DNA of 64,000 bases from DASRDU01 sp035652435 (GTDB lineage Bacteria > Acidobacteriota > Blastocatellia > RBC074): assembly GCA_035652435.1 (NCBI GenBank), contig DASRDU010000159.1:1-64000 (forward strand). The letters run 5' to 3'. This document shows, one piece after another, positions 41,904-54,185 of the stretch. The first letter of the stretch is position 1. Every line of letters begins with the position of its first letter. A program made the position numbers and the translations under genes. The notes under the pieces were generated by a model. The model ran no database searches, was not told where the DNA came from, and saw only the letters and a program-made list of their open reading frames with translations.

Positions 41904-44900
41904 ATGCGTAAGTGCCTCCCCGACAACTTCACTGGCTTTCTGCGCCTCATCCTGCTCCCGGCCCTGATCCTGACGGCGCTGGTCATCTCACCCGCCGAGC
42001 AACTTCCGCTCAAAACCTGGACGATTGCAAACGGGCTGGCGCATGACTACGTCCAGCGGATCGTGCAGGATTCCCGCGGCTTCCTGTGGTTCTGCACGTC
42101 TGACGGGCTGTCGCGGTTTGATGGTGAGCGGTTCGTCACCTATGGCGTCAGGGATGGGCTGGCCTTCGGTTACGTCAACGACCTGCTGGAAAGCGACGGC
42201 GTTTACTGGGTCGCGACCAACGGCGGCGGCGTGTGCCGCTTCACCCCGTCCGTGGCGTCGTCGGGCGGTGCGCAGGGCAACAGTCCCAGGCTCTTCGTCA
42301 CTTACCCCGTCGGCGACAGCCAGCCCACCAGCCGCATCAATGCTCTTTACGCAGACCGCGCGGGCTTCCTCTGGGCGGGCAGTGACGGCGGCCTGTTCCG
42401 GCTGGATCTGAGTCGGGCGGGCGGGAAGTTTGAGCGCGTCGGGATGCACATCCCCGGGCTCGACGACAGCGTGATTGAGGCGCGGGAGTTCGCGCGCGAT
42501 GACGACGGGAGCCTGTGGATCGGAACGAGCGCGGGGCTCGTCCGGCGGCTGCCCGACGGGCGCTTCATTCATTACCAGGTCCGCCCGTCACAGGCCCCTG
42601 ATTACGTCTGGGCCCTGCTGAAAGACAGAGAGGGCAGAATCTGGATCGGGCATCACATGGGGCTGATGGTCTTCAAACCGGAGCCCGCCTCACAGGTCAG
42701 CGCCACCACCATCTCACTCGAACAGAGGGCGCTCGCGAATAACAGGCAGAATGATCGCCTGCGCCTGCCCACGGCGCTCGGCGAAGCCCGCTGGTATACG
42801 ACTGCCGACGGGCTGACTGATCAGCGGGTGCGGGCGCTTTACGAGCGAGCCGACGGGCGCGTCTGGCTCGGCACGCGCACCGGCGGGCTGGCGGAATTCG
42901 ATGGCGAACGCTTCCACAATTACACGACCGCGCAGGGCCTGAGCCGGCGCATCACCACGCTCGCCGAAGACCGCGCGGGCAACCTCTGGGTCGGCACTCA
43001 GACCGGCGGCGCGATGAAGGTGGCGCGCAGCGGTTTCACCACCTGGCGCGAGGCCGACGGACTGGGCAGCGCGGAAATTCTGTTGCTCTTCCTGGATCGG
43101 GCCGGCGACCTGATCGTGGTCAGCAGCGACTGGTACATTCACCGTTTCGACGGTCACGCCTTCACGGCGATCCGGCCCAACCTGCCGGACCGCATTATCA
43201 AAGCCAGTTCGGGCCGGTGGGTCGTTCAGGATCACCTGGGTGAGTGGTGGCTTGCCAGCGGGGAAGGGCTCTACCGCTTCCCGTCGGTGCAGAAATTCGA
43301 GGACCTGGCGCGGGTGCGACCGAAGGCCCTCTACACCACGCGCGAGGGGCTGGCCGACAACGATATTTCACGTCTCTACGAAGACTCGCGCGGCGACCTG
43401 TGGATCGGTTCCTACAACCCGCCCGTGACGCTGGCCCGCTGGGAGCGAGCCACGGGGAAGTTTTACCGCTACGGCGAGGCGGACGGAATGCCGCACCTCA
43501 ACTGGGTCAACGCCTTTGCCGAAGACTCTGCCGGCAACGTCTGGCTGGGGATGCACAACGGCGGGCTGGTGCGCTGCCGGAATGGACGGTTCGATTATTT
43601 CGGCGCAGCCGAGGGGATTCCCGGAGGCATTGTGCAGGGGCTTTACTGCGACCGGCAGGGACGCCTATGGGTGGCCACGAACGGGAAAGGCGCCGCACGC
43701 ATTGACGACCCCGCGGCCGACATACCGCACGTCGTCGGTTACACGACGGCCGATGACATGGCCAGCGACAACCTGAACTGCTTCGCCGAAGACAAATGGG
43801 GGCGCCTTTATCTGGGCACGTCGCGCGGCGTTGATCGCCTCGACCTGCCGGCGAATCGCTCCAGGCATTTCACGACCAGTGACGGCCTGACCAAAAGCGA
43901 AGTGATGGTCGCCCTCTATGACAATCACGACGCCTTATGGTTCGGCACGCGCGAGGGCCTGTCGCGCTTCATTCCGGAGCAGGGCGACCCGCCCGAGCCG
44001 CCCCCGCCTGTTGTGATCAGCGGCCTCAGAGTCGCCGGCCAGCCGCAGCCGATTGCCGAACTCGGCCAGGCCGAAGTGCTGGGGCTTGAGGTGGGGGCGA
44101 ATCAGAGCCAGATTCAGATTGATTTCTTCGGCCTCGGTTTTTCAACCGGCGTGCCGCTGCGTTACCAGTACAAATTCGAGGGTAAGGATCGGGACTGGAG
44201 CGCGCCCGCGGAACAGCGCACCGTCACGGCCAGCCTGTCTCCGGGCGGCTACCGTTTCCTCGTCCGCGCCGTGAACGCGGACGGGCAGGTCAGTCCGACC
44301 CCCGCCATCATCTCTTTCCGAATCCTCCCGCCGCTCTGGCAGCGCTGGTGGTTTCTGGCGCTCGCGGTCCTGCTCGCCGGCGCGGCCGTTTACTTCGGCC
44401 ACCGCTACCACATCGCGCGCGTGGTCGAAATCGAGCGCGTCCGCACGCGCATCGCCACCGACCTGCACGACGACATCGGAGCGAGCCTGTCGCGCATGGC
44501 GATCCTCAGCGAAGTCGTCAAGCAGCAGAACGGCGCCAATCAGGAACAGTCGGTGCGGATGCTGACTGACATCGCCGACTCGGCGCGGGGCCTCGTGGAT
44601 TCGATGAGCGACATCGTCTGGTCAATTGACCCGCGCCGCGACGACCTGAAACACGTCATCACGCGCGCGCGCCAGTTCGCCGCCGACGTCTTTGAAACTC
44701 AGGGGATCGCATGGGATTTCACCGCCCCGCCCGAGATCGAGAAAATAAAGCTCGGCCCGGACCAGCGGCGGCACCTGTTTCTGATCCTCAAGGAAGCGGT
44801 CAACAACGTCGCGCGCCATTCCGGCTGCGCGAATGCCGCGCTCGGTTTCCACCTCACCGGCCACCAGCTCGAGGCCACGGTCACGGACGACGGTCAGGGC

Positions 44901-45074
44901 TTTGACATTTCGCCCGCGGAAGATTCATCAGCCAACGGACACGGTCGCAGCCGCGGCGGCAACGGCCTCAGGAATATGAAAGCCCGTGCGGCTGAACTCG
45001 GCGGCGAGGTGCGAATTGACTCTGCGCCGGGGCGCGGCACGCGCTTCACGCTGACCGTCCCGCTCAGAAAGTGA
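41904..45074 (+). CDS. Beta-propeller sensor histidine kinase (NarX/HisKA_3 type)
   Basis: 1056 residues. A signal anchor (LRLILLPALILTALVI) precedes about 700 residues of two-component-regulator propeller repeats (GFLWFCTSDGLSRFDGERFV, GRIWIGHHMGLMVFKPE, NVWLGMHNGGLVRCRNGRFD). A Y_Y_Y domain follows (YQYKFEGKDRDWSAPAEQRT), then a transmembrane helix (WWFLALAVLLAGAAVYF). HisKA_3 has RIATDLHDDIGASLSRMAIL and the HATPase shows FLILKEAVNNVARHSG, DDGQGFD and NGLRNMKARAAELGGEVRID. It senses an extracytoplasmic cue, often a polysaccharide in related proteins. No cognate regulator with HTH is next to it. Confidence 0.92.
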   Translation: MRKCLPDNFTGFLRLILLPALILTALVISPAEQLPLKTWTIANGLAHDYVQRIVQDSRGFLWFCTSDGLSRFDGERFVTYGVRDGLAFGYVNDLLESDGVYWVATNGGGVCRFTPSVASSGGAQGNSPRLFVTYPVGDSQPTSRINALYADRAGFLWAGSDGGLFRLDLSRAGGKFERVGMHIPGLDDSVIEAREFARDDDGSLWIGTSAGLVRRLPDGRFIHYQVRPSQAPDYVWALLKDREGRIWIGHHMGLMVFKPEPASQVSATTISLEQRALANNRQNDRLRLPTALGEARWYTTADGLTDQRVRALYERADGRVWLGTRTGGLAEFDGERFHNYTTAQGLSRRITTLAEDRAGNLWVGTQTGGAMKVARSGFTTWREADGLGSAEILLLFLDRAGDLIVVSSDWYIHRFDGHAFTAIRPNLPDRIIKASSGRWVVQDHLGEWWLASGEGLYRFPSVQKFEDLARVRPKALYTTREGLADNDISRLYEDSRGDLWIGSYNPPVTLARWERATGKFYRYGEADGMPHLNWVNAFAEDSAGNVWLGMHNGGLVRCRNGRFDYFGAAEGIPGGIVQGLYCDRQGRLWVATNGKGAARIDDPAADIPHVVGYTTADDMASDNLNCFAEDKWGRLYLGTSRGVDRLDLPANRSRHFTTSDGLTKSEVMVALYDNHDALWFGTREGLSRFIPEQGDPPEPPPPVVISGLRVAGQPQPIAELGQAEVLGLEVGANQSQIQIDFFGLGFSTGVPLRYQYKFEGKDRDWSAPAEQRTVTASLSPGGYRFLVRAVNADGQVSPTPAIISFRILPPLWQRWWFLALAVLLAGAAVYFGHRYHIARVVEIERVRTRIATDLHDDIGASLSRMAILSEVVKQQNGANQEQSVRMLTDIADSARGLVDSMSDIVWSIDPRRDDLKHVITRARQFAADVFETQGIAWDFTAPPEIEKIKLGPDQRRHLFLILKEAVNNVARHSGCANAALGFHLTGHQLEATVTDDGQGFDISPAEDSSANGHGRSRGGNGLRNMKARAAELGGEVRIDSAPGRGTRFTLTVPLRK

Positions 45075-45161
45075 TGTACGCAAGCGAACAGACACAGCCC
45101 TGCCCGCCCGTTAAGATTCCTCCTTAAGGATTACTTTGTTTTTACAAAAAGGAGAGATGTG

Positions 45162-45521
45162 ATGGCGCTGGAGATTGAGAAATACCGGCAACAGTTGCTG
45201 GAAGAGCGGGGCCGGCTCGAACGGGACACAGCCGGCAGAACCGAGCTGCCCGGGACCGACACCGGCGATGTGCTTGATTCCGGTGACCGCTCCGTCCAGG
45301 AACACACGATGGATCTTGAGGGGCGGGTGATGAACATGAAGAGCGACCGGCTGCAGCACGTCAATGCCGCGCTCCAGCGGATTGATCAGGGCAACTACGG
45401 CATCTGCATCAAGTGTGGTAAGGAGATTCCCCGGAAGCGGCTGGACGCTGAGCCCACGGCCCTGACCTGTCTGGACTGTCTCTCCGCGCAGGAACAAAAT
45501 TTTACCGCTCCTACCATGTAA
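45162..45521 (+). CDS. DksA/TraR-type zinc finger regulator
   Basis: 119 residues. The ATG at 45162 has AAAGGAGAG 6 bases upstream; the GTG at 45159 is also possible. A coiled-coil N terminus (EIEKYRQQLLEERGRLERDT) is followed by the DksA/TraR-type C4 zinc finger CIKCGKEIPRKRLDAEPTAL, TCLDC. This family binds RNA polymerase secondary channel and alters promoter kinetics; the tip Asp pair is not clear in this short version. It precedes the aconitase gene by about 130 bases on the same strand. Confidence 0.88.
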   Translation: MALEIEKYRQQLLEERGRLERDTAGRTELPGTDTGDVLDSGDRSVQEHTMDLEGRVMNMKSDRLQHVNAALQRIDQGNYGICIKCGKEIPRKRLDAEPTALTCLDCLSAQEQNFTAPTM

Positions 45522-45656
45522 TTACAGACAGTTGGTGCGGCTGACCCTTCCCCCACAGTTTTCCATTCCTGTAAAGCTTCGCCGTTGATCAGGAGCGGAT
45601 CGGAGCGCTGTCACGGCCCGCCCGCAATGATCGCCTGAAGGAAGAGAGGCCGCAAA

Positions 45657-48557
<2,901 letters not shown>

Positions 48558-48595
48558 AGCTGTCAGGTGTTGCGGTCGGGTCATGGCTCTGCGAA

Positions 48596-48808
48596 ATGCC
48601 CGACTACCTGACCACGCCGCTCTTCGCCTTCATCAGCATCCTGCGGAGCAACGGCGCCGAGGAGTTGAAAGACATCGCCGCGCTCAAGTCGAAAATGCCG
48701 GCCCGGATCAGACAGGCCGACCGCCAGCATGTGGTCGGCTCCTGCCATGGTTTTCTCAGTCCCGGGGCGGAGAGTCTGGAAGAGATGATGAACGGCCGGA
48801 ACAAGTGA
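48596..48808 (+). CDS. Possible small protein, low confidence
   Basis: 70 codons from ATG 48596 with no clear ribosome binding site. Sequence (PDYLTTPLFAFISILRSNGA, EELKDIAALKSKMPARIRQA) has protein-like composition. I do not recognise it. It begins 39 bases after the aconitase stop. Antisense and other-frame ORFs cover the same DNA, so coding status is uncertain. Confidence 0.3.
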   Translation: MPDYLTTPLFAFISILRSNGAEELKDIAALKSKMPARIRQADRQHVVGSCHGFLSPGAESLEEMMNGRNK

Positions 48809-49130
48809 GACTGATTGAGACACTCTCCGGCCTTGGCGTAAAACTCTGTTCATTACTGAAATGGCCTTCCCTCCGGGTACGCCAATTGCACCCCACCACA
48901 GAAATCTGACAGATACGAAACGTGATCAGATCAGAAGGCTTGAACATGGCCGCATCGCAAATGGCGACTGCCGCAGAAGCAGGCGCGGCTGGACAGTGCT
49001 GATATTCAGGGTAAGTAAAGCCATTTCAGGAAAACGGCAGACGTCATCAGGGCGGCCCCGGTAATTTCAGGCTGACGCGGGAGATCCCAAGGTGAGAGAC
49101 AGCAGTCAGATTCCGCCCGTCACTGTCTGC
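48809..49130. other. Intergenic, no gene recognised
   Basis: No frame here looks protein-like. It lies between the possible small ORF and the promoter region of the Crp/Fnr gene. I see no repeat or RNA element. Confidence 0.4.
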
Positions 49131-49159
49131 ACATAATTATGTACGCTCTGATACAGAGC
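49131..49159. promoter_or_regulatory. Two adjacent dyads upstream of Crp/Fnr gene
   Basis: ACATAATTATGT (49131-49142) is a perfect 12-bp palindrome, immediately followed by GCTCTG-ATA-CAGAGC (49145-49159). The AT-rich palindrome lies about 125 bases upstream of the start at 49267. They are candidate operators, possibly autoregulatory. Confidence 0.4.
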
Positions 49160-49266
49160 AGTATGGCGGCGATACACCCGCTCACCCGGCGGACAGTCTT
49201 TCAGCGGTACATCGTGCGCGGGTCAAACGCGAAATTGCCCGCCAGAGAGGATTCCAGAGGTTCCTG

Positions 49267-50085
49267 ATGAATGTAAATGGAAAAGCCGCAACACCGGTCA
49301 GCAATCGTCTTCTGACGGGATCGTTATTGTCCGACCCGGAACATCTCCACGGCGGGCTCGAACCGGTCACGCTCGAACCCGGCGAGGTGCTGTGCCATTC
49401 GGGCGAGGAAATTCATTATGTGTACTTCCCGAACAACGGCCTGATTTCGCTCGTCGCGACAATGATGGACGGCACGACGGTGGAAACGGGAATTGTGGGC
49501 AGGGAAGGCATGATCGGCGTGCCGGTGCTATTGGGGGCAGGCAGCGCGCCCTACCGGGCCATCGTCCAGGTGGCCGGGAGCGCGTGGCGGATGCGGACCG
49601 AAGCGTTCAGGAATGAGTTGCACCACAACCCCGCGTTTCACAGCCGCCTGCTGCTTTACACCGAGGCGCTGATGATTCAGATGTCGCAGATGGCGGCGTG
49701 CAACTGCCTGCACTCGGTCGAAGAGCGGTTGTGTTCGCTGCTGCTGATGGTTCACGACCGCACGGACGGCGGCCAGTTCTGTCTGACTCACGAGGCCATC
49801 GCGGACATGCTCGGGACGCGCCGCGCCGGGGTGACGGTCGCGGCGGGCAAACTGCGACAGGCCGGGGTGATCAGCTACGTGCGGGGCCACATCCACATCC
49901 TCGACCGTTACAGCCTCGAAACCGAGGCCTGCGAGTGTTACCACACGGTCAGGGCCGAATTCAGCCGCCTGCTCGAAGCCGAACCGCCGCGCGAATTTTC
50001 CCCCCTCCATCAGGCGATTCAGTGGAACGGTTCGGGCGTGAGCGCGGGGCTGAACCAGGGCCGCGAGTCAATCAGGGTGACGTGA
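49267..50085 (+). CDS. Crp/Fnr family regulator
   Basis: 272 residues. cNMP-binding-like N-terminal domain (LEPGEVLCHSGEEIHYVYFP, NGLISLVATMMDGTTVETGI, GREGMIGVPVLLGAG) and a C-terminal helix-turn-helix (LTHEAIADMLGTRRAGVTVA, GKLRQAGVISYVRGHIHILD). It lacks the Fnr-type N-terminal Cys cluster, so it does not sense oxygen by 4Fe-4S. The 3' end overlaps the convergent nucleotidyltransferase gene by 67 bases. Confidence 0.9.
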   Translation: MNVNGKAATPVSNRLLTGSLLSDPEHLHGGLEPVTLEPGEVLCHSGEEIHYVYFPNNGLISLVATMMDGTTVETGIVGREGMIGVPVLLGAGSAPYRAIVQVAGSAWRMRTEAFRNELHHNPAFHSRLLLYTEALMIQMSQMAACNCLHSVEERLCSLLLMVHDRTDGGQFCLTHEAIADMLGTRRAGVTVAAGKLRQAGVISYVRGHIHILDRYSLETEACECYHTVRAEFSRLLEAEPPREFSPLHQAIQWNGSGVSAGLNQGRESIRVT

Positions 50086-50801
50086 CCCAGGTTAACTTCG
50101 GGAGTCGCCGCTGATGGCGGCTCGGGCAACCCCAGGCGCTCCCACAGCCACGACGGCAGCGACTGCGCGCGGCCCGGACACATCCACGCGAAGACCGACA
50201 GCGCGCCCCGCAGCAACGGCGCGTCTTCCCCGAGCCGCCGGAGCAGGTGCCGCCAGTCAAAACTTTCGCCGGTCGCATAGATCAGATTCAGCACGTCCGG
50301 CCAGTCGCACCGCTCGCGCTGGATCACATAGAGCTTCGTCCAGAGCAGTTCTTCCGGGGGCAGCAGCCGCAGCCATTCGCCGCCGACTTCAACTTCCGGC
50401 CCTCGCGTGAGCCACGCCGCGTCCACCCGCGCGATGTGGTTCGCCATCTCCCAGATTATGTCAACGATGGTGCCGTTGAGGTAACCGCGATAAATCCAGC
50501 CGCGGTCATACGGCAACTGGTCGTAATAATCGCCGAGCCCGATCTCTGTCAGCACCCCGATCATTGCCTCACGGTCAGAGGGCACAACATACAGATCGAG
50601 ATCCTTCGTGTTGCGCGTGAGCCCCGTGTAAGCGTTCACCGCAAACCCGCCGCCCAGGGCGAAGTTGAGCCCCCGGGCGCGCGCCTCGTGAATCACGCGC
50701 CGGTAGATCACCCCCTGATCATCCTCAAAGAGCGCGCCGAGCGCGGCCAGATCACGCGGTAACCAGCTGTCTCTCTGTCTGGTAATTTCCTGCACCATCA
50801 T
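50019..50801 (-). CDS. Nucleotidyltransferase-like protein
   Basis: 260 residues from ATG 50801 (GGGAAGGACACA before it); the frame reaches further upstream but that part lies within another gene. ALGGGFAVNAYTGLTRNTKD with LDLYVVPSDREAM carries the GG...D-x-D pattern of MNT/AbiEii-like nucleotidyltransferases, then LPPEELLWTKLYVIQRERCD. Often part of toxin-antitoxin or tRNA-like modification systems, but no partner toxin or antitoxin is next to it. The 5' end overlaps the metallophosphoesterase by 50 bases. Confidence 0.78.
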   Translation of the reverse strand: MMVQEITRQRDSWLPRDLAALGALFEDDQGVIYRRVIHEARARGLNFALGGGFAVNAYTGLTRNTKDLDLYVVPSDREAMIGVLTEIGLGDYYDQLPYDRGWIYRGYLNGTIVDIIWEMANHIARVDAAWLTRGPEVEVGGEWLRLLPPEELLWTKLYVIQRERCDWPDVLNLIYATGESFDWRHLLRRLGEDAPLLRGALSVFAWMCPGRAQSLPSWLWERLGLPEPPSAATPEVNLGHVTLIDSRPWFSPALTPEPFH

Positions 50802-51540
50802 TGTGTCCTTCCCGATGACCGTTCTCCGCGACGCCAAGGTTATAGATCGTGTAAGGGCGTTTGAGCAGCGGCATAGCCACATTCCTGACCGGGATGCCGC
50901 GCGCCGTGATGCCCTTTTCGGTCCCGTGATGCGAGTGGCCATGTATGACCAGATCGGCCCCGGCCCGGTCGAGCGCTTCCGCGAGCAGGTAGCTGCCCAT
51001 GAACGGGTAAATCTCCAGCCGCTCGCCCTGGAGGGTGTCCTTGATCGGTGCATAGTGCAGCAGCGCGATACGGTAATCAGTTTCGAGCGCGCGCAGGTTC
51101 TCTTCCAGCCTGGCGGCCATCCGCTCGGTCACGTGCATGAATTCCTTCATCTCCGGCTCGCCGAACGCGTGGCCGCACGCCCCCGCAAAGCCGCCGCCGA
51201 ACCCTTTCGTCCCGGCGATGCCGAGCGTTTTGCCGTTGATCGAGAGCGTGGTGGTTTCGCCTTCAAGGACGGTCGCCCTCGCCTGTTCGAGCGCGCGGCG
51301 CACTGTGTCAGGCTCGCCCGCGTGGTAATCGTGATTGCCCAGCACGGCGACCATCGGGATGTCTATCCCTTCCAGTTCGTGCGTGAGCGCCGCCGCCTGT
51401 TGCGCGTTGCCGAGATTCGTCAGGTCGCCGCCGAGCAGCAGCACGTCGGCCACCTCGTGGAGCTGCTGCCAGTGCGGGCGCAGCCGGCCGCTGCTGTCTT
51501 CCGCCACGTGCGTATCCGCGATAGCTGCGATTCTAAGCAT
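50752..51540 (-). CDS. Calcineurin-like metallophosphoesterase
   Basis: 262 residues. All dimetal motifs are visible: IAAIADTHV, LLGGDLTNLG, VAVLGNHDYHAG and VIHGHSHHGTEKG. It hydrolyses a phosphate ester of unknown identity. It is translationally linked to its neighbours: its start overlaps the BON gene by 8 bases and its end overlaps the nucleotidyltransferase by 50. Confidence 0.92.
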   Translation of the reverse strand: MLRIAAIADTHVAEDSSGRLRPHWQQLHEVADVLLLGGDLTNLGNAQQAAALTHELEGIDIPMVAVLGNHDYHAGEPDTVRRALEQARATVLEGETTTLSINGKTLGIAGTKGFGGGFAGACGHAFGEPEMKEFMHVTERMAARLEENLRALETDYRIALLHYAPIKDTLQGERLEIYPFMGSYLLAEALDRAGADLVIHGHSHHGTEKGITARGIPVRNVAMPLLKRPYTIYNLGVAENGHREGHNDGAGNYQTERQLVTA

Positions 51541-51787
51541 GGATCATCTCCGATTGAGCCTTCTGATTCAGCTCATAGACCGTCAGCTCGTTGCTGATTT
51601 CAATGTCAGGCACGATCTCTGCAATCACCTGCTCGACCGCGGCACGTCGCTCCTCGGTCGGGATCTCGCCGGTCAGGTGAAGCCTGCCGCCGCAGATGAT
51701 GATTTTGAGGTCCATCACGTTCACGCGCGGGTCAGTCGCCAGCGCATCCTGAAGTTTGCCGATCAGGTACTGATATTCCGCGTTCAT
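51533..51787 (-). CDS. BON-domain small protein
   Basis: 84 residues with GGAGGTG before the ATG at 51787. IGKLQDALATDPRVNVMDLK, IIICGGRLHLTGEIPTEERR, AAVEQVIAEIVPDIEISNEL is one BON domain (about 55 residues), which binds phospholipid or peptidoglycan in some proteins. No signal peptide, so it may be cytoplasmic. First gene of a three-gene set with the metallophosphoesterase and nucleotidyltransferase. Confidence 0.85.
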   Translation of the reverse strand: MNAEYQYLIGKLQDALATDPRVNVMDLKIIICGGRLHLTGEIPTEERRAAVEQVIAEIVPDIEISNELTVYELNQKAQSEMIHA

Positions 51788-52060
51788 TTCACCTCCAGTC
51801 CGGGCGGGCCGATGCCACGCGCGCGTGAGCGATCGGTAAATCAGCAGCGTGTAACTGAAATCCCTGTTCGCCAGAGGGACTCGCAGACACTGGCCCGGAT
51901 CGTTTTTCAACTAATGTTCACGACCGTACTAAACAAGCAAGCGTCATTCCAGCCCCGGGCGAGGGTGAGAAAATACTTGTGTCTCTGACCGTACAGACTG
52001 TCCGCGGAAGCCGTGTGTTAAGGTTACTGATTGCCGCCCGTGTCTTCCGGAGTGAATGCA

Positions 52061-52594
52061 ATGGCACAACCATCGAACAATTACCGCGCCCCGGCCCTTG
52101 ATCTGACGAGGAACAACGTTGAAGCCATCGCCCGGCTCGAAGAGGAGGCCCTGCATGGGCGTTCGCTCGGCGAGCGGATCAGCGGGGCCATCATCGGGTT
52201 CATCGGAACGACGACGGTCGTCATCGTTCACCTGATCGTGTTTGCGGCCTGGGTTCTCGTCAATCTGAATCTGGTGCCAGGCGTCGCCCCATTCGACCCG
52301 TTCCCATTCGGCATCCTGGCGCTGATCGTTTCGGGCGAATGCGTCCTGCTCGCGATCTTCATTCTGATCAACCAGAATTACATGACGCGACAGGCCGACC
52401 GCCGCGCCCACCTCGATCTGCAGATCAGCCTGCTGGCCGAGCAGGAACTGACGATGATTCTTCGCATGCAGCAGAGCCTCTGCCATCACTTCGGTCTGGA
52501 CGTGGAGCATGTCCGGGAAGAAGTTCAGCAGCTGACCCGGAAGACTGATGTCCAGCAGCTGGTGAACGAACTGGAGGATAAATTGCCGGGGTGA
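52061..52594 (+). CDS. DUF1003 membrane protein
   Basis: 177 residues; ATG 52061 with CCGGAG upstream is preferred to the TTG at 52031. A helical N terminus precedes two transmembrane helices (IIGFIGTTTVVIVHLIVFAA, FGILALIVSGECVLLAIFIL) and a conserved NQNYMTRQADRRAHLDLQIS loop, the DUF1003 pattern. A coiled C terminus (HVREEVQQLTRKTDVQQLVN) follows. Function not established; related to magnesium or manganese transport-like stress proteins by name only. Confidence 0.88.
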   Translation: MAQPSNNYRAPALDLTRNNVEAIARLEEEALHGRSLGERISGAIIGFIGTTTVVIVHLIVFAAWVLVNLNLVPGVAPFDPFPFGILALIVSGECVLLAIFILINQNYMTRQADRRAHLDLQISLLAEQELTMILRMQQSLCHHFGLDVEHVREEVQQLTRKTDVQQLVNELEDKLPG

Positions 52595-52630
52595 GACCGG
52601 CGATTGCGGGCTGACGAAAGGTGACGCACC

Positions 52631-53353
52631 TCAGTTGGGATTGAGGAGGGTGTCAATCTCTTTCCTGAGGACCTGATAGCATTCACAGGAAGCCTTTTCC
52701 AGCCCCTTGCGGTTGATGATCGTGATCGTCCCGCGTCTGGATCGAATAAGCCCGGCGTCCCGCAGGGCTCCGACCACGATACTGACTCTCGGGCGGCCCG
52801 CGCCGATCATCGCTGCCAGAATCTCTCTGGTCATCGGAATCTGATCAGACTGGATGCGGTCATGCGTCACCAGCAGCCAGCGGCTCAAGCGCTGCTCGAC
52901 CGTATGAAAGCGGTTGCAGATGGCCGTCTGCGCCAGCTGCACCATCGCTGTATGGGCGTAACGGAGCAGCTGGTTTTGCAGCGAGGGCGCTTTGCTGCAC
53001 AGGTTCTTCATCACCTCAGCCTTCACCCTCAGCGCCGTGCCCGCGATCTGGACCTGAATGAGATATGGCGCGATGTTCTGCCCGAGCAGCAACGTGACTC
53101 CGGCCATTGCTTCATTGCCGCAAATGCCGGCCTCAACCAGATCCCCTTCGCGCGAGGACACGACCCTTGAGAGCAGCGCCGTCACCGGGAAGTACGCATA
53201 ATCAATCGTCTGCCGCGCGGCGTATATGAGCTGGCCCTGTCTGAGTTCGACGGACTCAAGGTGGGGGAGCAGGACCCTGCTGAATTCATTTTCAGGCAGT
53301 ATGGCCAGAAGACGGTTACCAATGGGAAGTTTTTTATCAGTTTCATTCACCAT
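52631..53353 (-). CDS. Crp/Fnr family regulator, second copy type
   Basis: 240 residues from ATG 53353 (GAGAGGATGC before it). The cNMP domain (YAARQTIDYAYFPVTALLSR, ICGNEAMAGVTLLLGQNIAP) and HTH (MTREILAAMIGAGRPRVSIV, GALRDAGLIRSRRGTITIIN) are complete. It is a distant paralogue of the regulator at 49267, with the same start (IGNRLLAILPENEF) and C-terminal CECYQVL signature. It is divergent from a receiver-only gene, and the shared 300-base region could be its operator. Confidence 0.9.
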   Translation of the reverse strand: MVNETDKKLPIGNRLLAILPENEFSRVLLPHLESVELRQGQLIYAARQTIDYAYFPVTALLSRVVSSREGDLVEAGICGNEAMAGVTLLLGQNIAPYLIQVQIAGTALRVKAEVMKNLCSKAPSLQNQLLRYAHTAMVQLAQTAICNRFHTVEQRLSRWLLVTHDRIQSDQIPMTREILAAMIGAGRPRVSIVVGALRDAGLIRSRRGTITIINRKGLEKASCECYQVLRKEIDTLLNPN

Positions 53354-53655
53354 GCATCCTCTCAATACATCCCACGAAACAGATAAACAGGGCAAAATCT
53401 AATTCCCTGATTTCTAATCGTCTGTTCCCCAGAGAACAGACACGCAAGGGACTCATATTTTAGAGTATGGCCTGCGTTTCCCCTCATTGGTTTCAAGCCT
53501 CGGAGACACTACGACCCTGAGATCCCAGTTTCAGACGGGGGTCTTCAACCACTATCGAATCTACTGGTGGGCACGGCGCCCATTAGAGAAGATGCAAAAA
53601 CGATACCTGGGATTTACTAAATCAAAGAATGGGTCGGATGACAGGAGCTGACACG
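53354..53655. other. Intergenic, divergent
   Basis: AT-richer than its surroundings, it should hold the promoters of both flanking genes. I see no clear repeat. No protein-like frame is present. Confidence 0.4.
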
Positions 53656-54102
53656 ATGATCTCTTCCCCCGCCGGACGTCTACTCTGCATTGATGATGAT
53701 CCTGATCACTGTGAATTGCTCAGATATTATCTCAGCGGGCGGGACCTGATCACCGCCCGGACGGTAGCCGATGGGTTAAGGATGGCCCGGAACGAGCGGT
53801 TCGATTTATACCTGATGGATCTGAGGTTCAGCGACGGCAACGGGCTGGAACTGTGCCGCCAGATTCGCGGATTTGACCCGGACACTCCGATCATTTTCCT
53901 GTCGGGTGACGTCCGGGAACTCATGCGGGAAGCCGCTCTCGCCGCCGGGGGGCAGGTTTTTATGGGGAAGCCGATAGATTACGACCGTCTGGCCGAAACC
54001 GTCTCGGCTCTGATCAGAAGCCGGGCGGCCGGCGACAGTGAGATGATGCCCGCCAGAGTGAGCGGCGAAAAATGCAGGAATCAGGAGCCGCGCCTGACCT
54101 GA
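53656..54102 (+). CDS. Receiver-only response regulator
   Basis: 148 residues; ATG 53656 is preferred because ACAGGAG precedes it. The receiver domain has LLCIDDDPDHCELLRYYLSG, the phospho-acceptor DLYLMDLRFSDGNG, PIIFLSGDVREL and the Lys in VFMGKPIDYDRL. After it only a short tail (MMPARVSGEKC) remains, so no output domain. A second orphan CheY-like protein in the window, related in its C-terminal KPIDYDRL/KPVDYDLL. Confidence 0.9.
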   Translation: MISSPAGRLLCIDDDPDHCELLRYYLSGRDLITARTVADGLRMARNERFDLYLMDLRFSDGNGLELCRQIRGFDPDTPIIFLSGDVRELMREAALAAGGQVFMGKPIDYDRLAETVSALIRSRAAGDSEMMPARVSGEKCRNQEPRLT

Positions 54103-54185
54103 TGACTCACCCCCCGCCGGTTCTTCCACGGTCGCCCTTCGGCTTCCGCCCGCAAACGATTCAACTCACTCCGGCCTGCATCCCT

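Noticed and set aside
48581..48853. Minus-strand frame after aconitase
   Set aside because: Low similarity to real protein composition; the plus-strand 70-codon frame is slightly better, and both remain doubtful.
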